64,000 bases of DNA from JACPFJ01 sp036504875 (GTDB taxonomy: Bacteria > Desulfobacterota > Desulfuromonadia > Geobacterales > Pseudopelobacteraceae). The translations under genes and the position numbers were made by a program. The stretch spans positions 1 to 64,000 of the forward strand of contig DASXUK010000053.1 of assembly GCA_036504875.1 (NCBI GenBank), in the 5' to 3' direction. The notes beneath the pieces were generated by a model that was given only the letters and a program-made list of their open reading frames with translations, was not told the DNA's origin and did not search any database. Shown here piece after piece: positions 59,103 through 64,000 of the stretch. Position 1 is the stretch's first letter; every line of letters starts with the position of its first letter.

Positions 59103-61579
59103 GGTGCCATCCATTTCAAAAGAAGCGGTTCACGGCGGTATGGTTCATATAAAACGTTGCCTATGCCAGGCTCAGTTCGCCCGTCGAATACATACTGTAA
59201 TGGGCTGCCGCTGCCGGTCCCCCACCAGTTCCATTGGGCCGATACATCCTCATCGTTAAAGTCGCCGATCCGAACTCCATAGCTGGTGTTGCCGGCCAAA
59301 TTATTGTCGTTGATCTTTAGGCCGCTCCCCTTTTCACGAACAAAGATGCCGGTCTCGTTATCAGTGATCAAATTCTCTCTGATGACGGCGTTACCGCGAT
59401 AAGAGCGGATGCCGATAGTATTGCCGGTAAACACCGAGCGGGTAATCAGCATCGGGCCGCTCCGGAAGCGCATGCCGCCATAGTTTTTCCTAAACAGGCT
59501 GTCGGTTACGGTCAGATTGGTAAAGTGACTATGCAACCCCCAGGTAGCGTACTCGAAAAGGCAATAGGCAACCCGGCTTCCCTCGGAATATTCAAGTATG
59601 ATTTCATCCCAAGAGGCTTCATCTTTCGGGTTGCTGGCCGTGAAGGTGATGCGTTTATCGCGGCTGCCTTCGGCAATCAGCCTGCCCTTGATGGTCAGGC
59701 CCGTCCCCTTGGCAAAAAAGACTCCACTGCCGGGGGCGATCCTCAGACTGCTGCTCTTGGGTACGGTTGCGGTTGAATCAACCTGGACAGCACCGGCCCA
59801 GAATTGGTCCCCGGAAATATCCTGTAGCGGCCAGACAATGTGATGTGGCGTTTGGCTGACCGAGGTGGCTGTCAATCGACCTCGCCTCGGGTCGAGCTGC
59901 TTATCACCAATAACCTTTTCTGGCGCATCACCGCCCCACCAGTTGTCAGGTGCAGTCAAATCAGCGGTTCCTTCGTAATCAATTGCAAACAGACCATTAG
60001 CGGAAAAGTTGTTGGCACCAAGCAAGCCCGTGAAGGAAAGAATACCAATGCCCCGTTGGCCGTTGCCGGCAAAAAGGTTGCCTTGCACTGTTGCGCGAGT
60101 CTCTTGGATGTTCAAGCCATTGAAACCGTTACTGGTAAAGAAGTTGCCGGAAAGCTCCAGATTATCGACATTCTTCAGAGAAAAACCAATCTCGCTGTTG
60201 GCGGAAATGACATTATGGCTGAAGCCCCCCTGGACGGTATCGGCCACCATCACACCGAAGCGGTTACCGGCTACAAGATTTTTGGTCAGGACAGCGGTTG
60301 AGTCGCGCAGACGGAGCCCCTCCTTGATGTTGCCGACAAAACGGTTACCTTGAGCAGTCAAGTGAACCCTGAAAAAATTGGCTCCGTCATAGTTGCCAGA
60401 AACTTGATTGTCAGAGAAAATAATGGCCGAGTCACGCCCCTGGATCCCGCTTTTGTTGGCGTACAGCCAGCTGTTTTTTAGTTCAACAGCTGATTCCTGA
60501 AATTGAATCCCCCGGTAATTGTCCCGGAAGATTGAATTGGTAATCGCCAGGTTGGAAAAGTGGAAGTGAGCGCCGCGGTAGGCATTTTCGATTTGGCAGT
60601 ATTCAATCAGGTTTTGGCTGCCATCGCTGTTCATGATGTTGATGGAGTCCCAATCACCCATCTTCGGGTTCTTCTCGGCCGAGCGAAATACAATCGGTGC
60701 CTGGCGAGTCCCCTTGGCCACGAGCCGCCCCTGAATCAGCAGACCATTTTCGCCGATGCCGTCGTTGTTGGTATCTTTTTTAGTGAATTCAATCAAGGTG
60801 CCGGGAAGTATTATCAAACGCCCCTCTTCAGGGATGCGGATAATGCCATTGACCCGGATCCGGCCTTGCCACACCGTCTCTCCTGCCAGCGCTTCATCAT
60901 TGTATTCCTTAACCAGAGGTGAAGTTGCTGCGGTATATACTTGACCGGGCGGTACTGGCGCAGCAGCAGCCTGATAGAAATCCTTCTTGCGGTTACGCTC
61001 CACCAAGGAACTTTGACGATCAACAATTGCACCGGAAAGAATGAATAGACCATAATCATTTTCCTCGATGCGGCTGCTGTTAAGATTCACATGGGTCCCG
61101 GCTCCTTGAGCCACCAAACCGTAACGATTTGCTGTAAGTTTTGTTGCGAACAGGTTAAGGCTGCCAGCGAAAACTTGTATGGCGGTGTCTGCATCGCTGA
61201 TCCGGCTATTTTTTATGTTGGCAGTGCCACCGTCAATAATTATTCCTGCCCAACCGCCGGTCTTAGCGGCAGCAGAGAAAGTCACCGGAAAGCGATCATT
61301 CCCATCTATCTTTAAATTTCCGCGAATTGTTATTTCAGTTAAAGGCGAGAGGTATTCAGGGTCGGTCTTGGTATTTTCGGCAACGGAAACAGTAACACGC
61401 GTGCCGGCAGTTAGTGTCAATGTCACCCCGGGCGGTACAAGAACATCTTCATTTACGTTTATGTCCCCACTCCAGACGGTATCCGTGGTCAGAATAGCCG
61501 CATGTGAACAAAGACTCGACCAATGAATTAAAAATAAGGCGAGGAGATAAATCGGGATTCTATGAATTGATGAAGGCAT
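59099..61579 (-). CDS. Right-handed beta-helix surface protein with three repeated modules
   Basis: 826 residues with a signal peptide (about 1-28). The chain is made of repeats ending in G.. or N... turns, as in NosD-like pectate-lyase folds. A larger module of about 190 residues occurs three times, each opening with W-x-G (TVWSGDINVNEDVLVPPGVT; TVWQGRIRVNGIIRIPEEGR; QFWAGAVQVDSTATVPKSSS) and followed by a short asparagine-rich helix part. The segment YCQIENAYRGAHFHFSNL recurs as YCLFEYATWGLHSHFTNL. Function: probably carbohydrate or surface binding; no catalytic residues are evident. Confidence 0.83.
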   Translation of the reverse strand: MPSSIHRIPIYLLALFLIHWSSLCSHAAILTTDTVWSGDINVNEDVLVPPGVTLTLTAGTRVTVSVAENTKTDPEYLSPLTEITIRGNLKIDGNDRFPVTFSAAAKTGGWAGIIIDGGTANIKNSRISDADTAIQVFAGSLNLFATKLTANRYGLVAQGAGTHVNLNSSRIEENDYGLFILSGAIVDRQSSLVERNRKKDFYQAAAAPVPPGQVYTAATSPLVKEYNDEALAGETVWQGRIRVNGIIRIPEEGRLIILPGTLIEFTKKDTNNDGIGENGLLIQGRLVAKGTRQAPIVFRSAEKNPKMGDWDSINIMNSDGSQNLIEYCQIENAYRGAHFHFSNLAITNSIFRDNYRGIQFQESAVELKNSWLYANKSGIQGRDSAIIFSDNQVSGNYDGANFFRVHLTAQGNRFVGNIKEGLRLRDSTAVLTKNLVAGNRFGVMVADTVQGGFSHNVISANSEIGFSLKNVDNLELSGNFFTSNGFNGLNIQETRATVQGNLFAGNGQRGIGILSFTGLLGANNFSANGLFAIDYEGTADLTAPDNWWGGDAPEKVIGDKQLDPRRGRLTATSVSQTPHHIVWPLQDISGDQFWAGAVQVDSTATVPKSSSLRIAPGSGVFFAKGTGLTIKGRLIAEGSRDKRITFTASNPKDEASWDEIILEYSEGSRVAYCLFEYATWGLHSHFTNLTVTDSLFRKNYGGMRFRSGPMLITRSVFTGNTIGIRSYRGNAVIRENLITDNETGIFVREKGSGLKINDNNLAGNTSYGVRIGDFNDEDVSAQWNWWGTGSGSPLQYVFDGRTEPGIGNVLYEPYRREPLLLKWMAP

Positions 61580-61768
61580 TTAGTTAAATTGCTATTCTTG
61601 TTTCAAAAAGTCAACACTTGATAAAAAACATTGTTAGCAGCAAGTTTATGGATTCTAACATTGAGGTACTTGACAGGACAAAGGCCTTCAAGTCCGAGGC
61701 AGTTCAATCCGATGGAAGGATCTTCTTTTATAACTGATCCTCAGAACAACATAACCAGTTTGGAAAGT

Positions 61769-62659
61769 TCACCGGTTTTGGTAGATGGGCAGTGGAGGTG
61801 CTTTCATTTTGCCGTCCAGCATTGCCCCGGACCCAGTAGGGGTAGGTACGATTATTTTTTTTATTTTGAGGTTGATTCCTTTGGTCCGTTCCCCTTTTTT
61901 CAATAAGATCCGCGTTTGATCAGCACCTTCTTCAGGAACAATTAACAGATCCCCTGGAGAAGGCTGGCCACCACCATAGCGGCTCGTTACCGTCAGAGAG
62001 TATTCGCCGCCGTCATTGGTCCGCAATTGAAATTTTCCGTCTTTGCCTGTCATATATGAAGCAAATACGAGATGGTTTTGAAAAGCGGCCAGGACTATTG
62101 CTCCTTCGACAGGTTTCTCTTCTGAATCCGTTATAATTCCCTCCACAGCCGTGATACCCGAGCTGAACTTTTGGCTTTTGCCACTAAAGATACCGGACTG
62201 AGGAAGAACTCCGACATTTACTACCGATCCGTTTTTGACAGTAACTTCTTTATTTTGTCCTTTATCATCCAGCAGATCAAAAATGGGATCTCCATCCCTG
62301 GGAGGGCCGACATCCTTGCTTTTAGGAGCCCACTTCAGCGCGCTTACAAAATAAGTACCTTCAGGAACCTTAATTGAGAATCTCCCCTCCTTGTCCGTGG
62401 ATTCAATTATGTTAGGTATTCTCAAGTATTCGTCTACCGAGGGGGGGGGGCCGAGCGACTTGATATAGAGTAGCACAGAGCCGTTCCTCAAAGGAGATTT
62501 GTCCTTTTGAATAACTTGTCCTTTGATTATGCCTGAGTCCATGTCTGCTTCCCTTAGGCGATGGGCCATACCCGGCATGTTTTCAGCCGCTGCGGCTATT
62601 CGGGGAATGAGCATTGCAACGAGCATCAGAAACAAGCAGGCCCTTTTTATTAACGGCAT
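61769..62659 (-). CDS. Exported protein with carboxypeptidase-regulatory-like repeats
   Basis: 296 residues with a signal peptide (about 1-24, ACLFLMLVAMLIPRIAAAA). Two beta units are visible: IKGQVIQKDKSPLRNGSVLL at about 44-135, with FSIKVPEGTYFVSALKWAPK, and TAVEGIITDSEEKPVEGAIV at about 170-250. It is a likely relative of the 58398 protein. Its start overlaps the end of the fibronectin-domain gene by ten bases, so the two are cotranscribed. The 190-base gap after it holds only a weak promoter-like TTGACT for the next gene. Confidence 0.75.
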   Translation of the reverse strand: MPLIKRACLFLMLVAMLIPRIAAAAENMPGMAHRLREADMDSGIIKGQVIQKDKSPLRNGSVLLYIKSLGPPPSVDEYLRIPNIIESTDKEGRFSIKVPEGTYFVSALKWAPKSKDVGPPRDGDPIFDLLDDKGQNKEVTVKNGSVVNVGVLPQSGIFSGKSQKFSSGITAVEGIITDSEEKPVEGAIVLAAFQNHLVFASYMTGKDGKFQLRTNDGGEYSLTVTSRYGGGQPSPGDLLIVPEEGADQTRILLKKGERTKGINLKIKKIIVPTPTGSGAMLDGKMKAPPLPIYQNR

Positions 62660-64000
62660 GTTTTATTGCCTCCTTGCGTATCAGCCGGCGTTGTCGCCGT
62701 GATCTCGTTGCTGTACGGAGAGTAATCCCTTTGACCTGCAATATCCCGGTAATTCCGTATCCTGTAGGTATATGCTTTACTCGGTTCGATGCCGATACTG
62801 TCGACATAGGTACGGGCCGTCCCATTGGCAGTGCCTACTGAATTCCAAGATCCGCCGAATATCTTTACCTGAATATCAAAACCGCTGGCGTCAGTCGAGG
62901 CCTCCTCCCAGGTAAGCGCTATCTTGTAAGATCCCACAGCCGCAGCGTTAACTATTACCGGTGTTGCTGCTCCGGTCTTGTCACATGAAGAGGCTGCTAC
63001 AGTGCTGGGGGCCGAATCCCAGCGGCAAACCACACTTTTGTACGCCTTGACGCTGAAACAGTAGTTGGTTGATGGTTGAAGCCCGCTGGCGGTGAATGAA
63101 TTGGCAGCGACGACGGTCTTGAAGGGGACATCATTATAATCGGGTACGCATGTTATGGCCGGAGCAACAGGGGTACATTTCCAGACCTTGAATCCGGTTT
63201 GATCAGTGTTGCTGTTAGCCCACGAGACGTCGATCTGGCTATCGCTGGCTCCCGTTGAAGAGGTCAGCGCTGTGGCTGTGACACCTGTCACTGCTTGAGG
63301 TGTGGTTGGAACAAGGTTGGCAACCACGTTACTGTACCCGCTGCTAGCAGGGGAATAGTTCCAGCCATACGAGTACTGGCTGGTGTTAGGTCTTGTTATT
63401 TTTATGTTGTCTACAAGCGTCCGCATCCTCGTGCCAGGCTGTTCTCCGAAGCCTAGCTGCTGCATAACCAGCAATGTTGTTGGCGGCATATGGTTGGCAT
63501 TGGATAAACTTGCCAACGGTGTGCCCCAGGTTGAGTTGCCAATCGGGTTTTTATAGAAATTAACCACATTGCCGATTTTGTTGATCCTTAACGTGCCGGA
63601 GGTATCAGTTGTCGGAACAACGGTAACTATTGCCGGTGCCCCACCGGAGGTCATCTGTATCAAATAGCAGTTTTTGTATTTGTTTCCATCATTTGGATCC
63701 TGGGCCGTTGATCTTTCGATAATAAACTGATTACCGGCAAAACCATCTGACGGTGAATCTATCCGCAGCCTGGCGTAGTAATTTCGTGCCTTGGGTGATG
63801 CCGGCAGGTTGTCGGCAATGTAACCGTCAGCCGGAATGCTATAGTCAAGCAGGATGTCATATTCATCCTTCAGTACCTCAGGGGTGTTCATATACAGCAT
63901 TGCATAATTGGGCCCGGTTATTCCGGTCAAACCTGAATCCGGAACCGGGTTAGGTACAGAAGTGACAAATTCAAGAGCGGAGCTATTAAATGGATTAACA
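62650..64000 (-). CDS. Fibronectin type III surface protein, C-terminal part (cut by window edge)
   Basis: The frame is open to the right edge of the window, so the N-terminus is missing; at least 449 residues are present. The first half (YDILLDYSIPADGYIADNLP to NIKITRPN) looks like a beta-sandwich lectin or LamG-like domain. Two fibronectin type III units follow, at about the segments AVTGVTATALTSSTGASDSQ and PVIVNAAAVGSYKIALTWEE. It should be exported or surface-anchored. Its stop overlaps the next gene, which starts the collinear minus-strand cluster. Confidence 0.78.
   Translation of the reverse strand, partial: VNPFNSSALEFVTSVPNPVPDSGLTGITGPNYAMLYMNTPEVLKDEYDILLDYSIPADGYIADNLPASPKARNYYARLRIDSPSDGFAGNQFIIERSTAQDPNDGNKYKNCYLIQMTSGGAPAIVTVVPTTDTSGTLRINKIGNVVNFYKNPIGNSTWGTPLASLSNANHMPPTTLLVMQQLGFGEQPGTRMRTLVDNIKITRPNTSQYSYGWNYSPASSGYSNVVANLVPTTPQAVTGVTATALTSSTGASDSQIDVSWANSNTDQTGFKVWKCTPVAPAITCVPDYNDVPFKTVVAANSFTASGLQPSTNYCFSVKAYKSVVCRWDSAPSTVAASSCDKTGAATPVIVNAAAVGSYKIALTWEEASTDASGFDIQVKIFGGSWNSVGTANGTARTYVDSIGIEPSKAYTYRIRNYRDIAGQRDYSPYSNEITATTPADTQGGNKTCR

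Noticed and set aside
1..64000. CRISPR arrays, rRNA and tRNA genes
   Set aside because: No regularly spaced repeats and no cloverleaf or rRNA-like sequence were seen by eye.

Overview
The window looks like chromosomal DNA of a Geobacter-type anaerobe (Desulfuromonadia, formerly Deltaproteobacteria). This rests on gene content rather than on any marker RNA: a small three-haem cytochrome c, a hybrid cluster protein with an HcpR-like operator, the futalosine menaquinone enzyme MqnE, many PAS/GAF histidine kinases, a FadL porin, and a gene set matching what NCBI family names call the GeoRSP system. No rRNA, tRNA or CRISPR array was seen.

Layout. Positions 1-5000 are an accessory region, partly AT-rich. 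It holds the right end of an ISL3-type element, a YARHG-domain gene broken by that element and by a second, complete 1277-bp insertion sequence with an exact 8-bp target duplication, several orphan small genes, a higBA-like toxin-antitoxin pair with a frameshifted toxin, and remnants of a REP-associated transposase. Positions 5100-6800 carry a Tat-exported FMN 2-hydroxyacid dehydrogenase with a c-type cytochrome. A FadL porin (minus strand) follows. From 8.4 to 24.4 kb come sensor kinases, pyruvate kinase, a DTW-domain tRNA enzyme, a zinc-less Fpg/Nei glycosylase, a GH100-like glycosidase, and a cluster of envelope membrane proteins (BrkB, DUF1469, DUF3618).

From 24.9 to 37.6 kb are an LTA-synthase-like sulfatase, cysS, a kinase/regulator pair, and a sugar and glycogen group (nucleotidyltransferase-phosphomutase fusion, GH57, galT). 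From 37.7 to 43.4 kb are mostly housekeeping genes: an MJ0042 zinc-ribbon protein, SlyD-like isomerase, YggU/DivIVA/YggT, inositol monophosphatase and a FabH-like synthase. From 43.3 to 49.5 kb lie a methyltransferase plus mqnE pair, hcp, a DUF362 ferredoxin protein and dtd.

From 49.5 kb to the right edge every gene lies on the minus strand, mostly overlapping or nearly touching. In transcription order they are: a fibronectin type III surface protein (cut by the window edge), two proteins with carboxypeptidase-regulatory-like repeats on either side of a three-module beta-helix protein, a candidate 36-residue peptide, an OpuAC-like binding protein, a ResB-like protein, an ArsP-type permease fused to a second domain, a cupin, a PqqD-like chaperone, a radical SAM/SPASM enzyme, a SPASM protein without the radical SAM cysteines, a PhnD-like lipoprotein, a small TPR protein and a YedE-type transporter. 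The PqqD/radical SAM/SPASM trio implies modification of a peptide or protein whose identity is not known. This is the most interesting system in the window.
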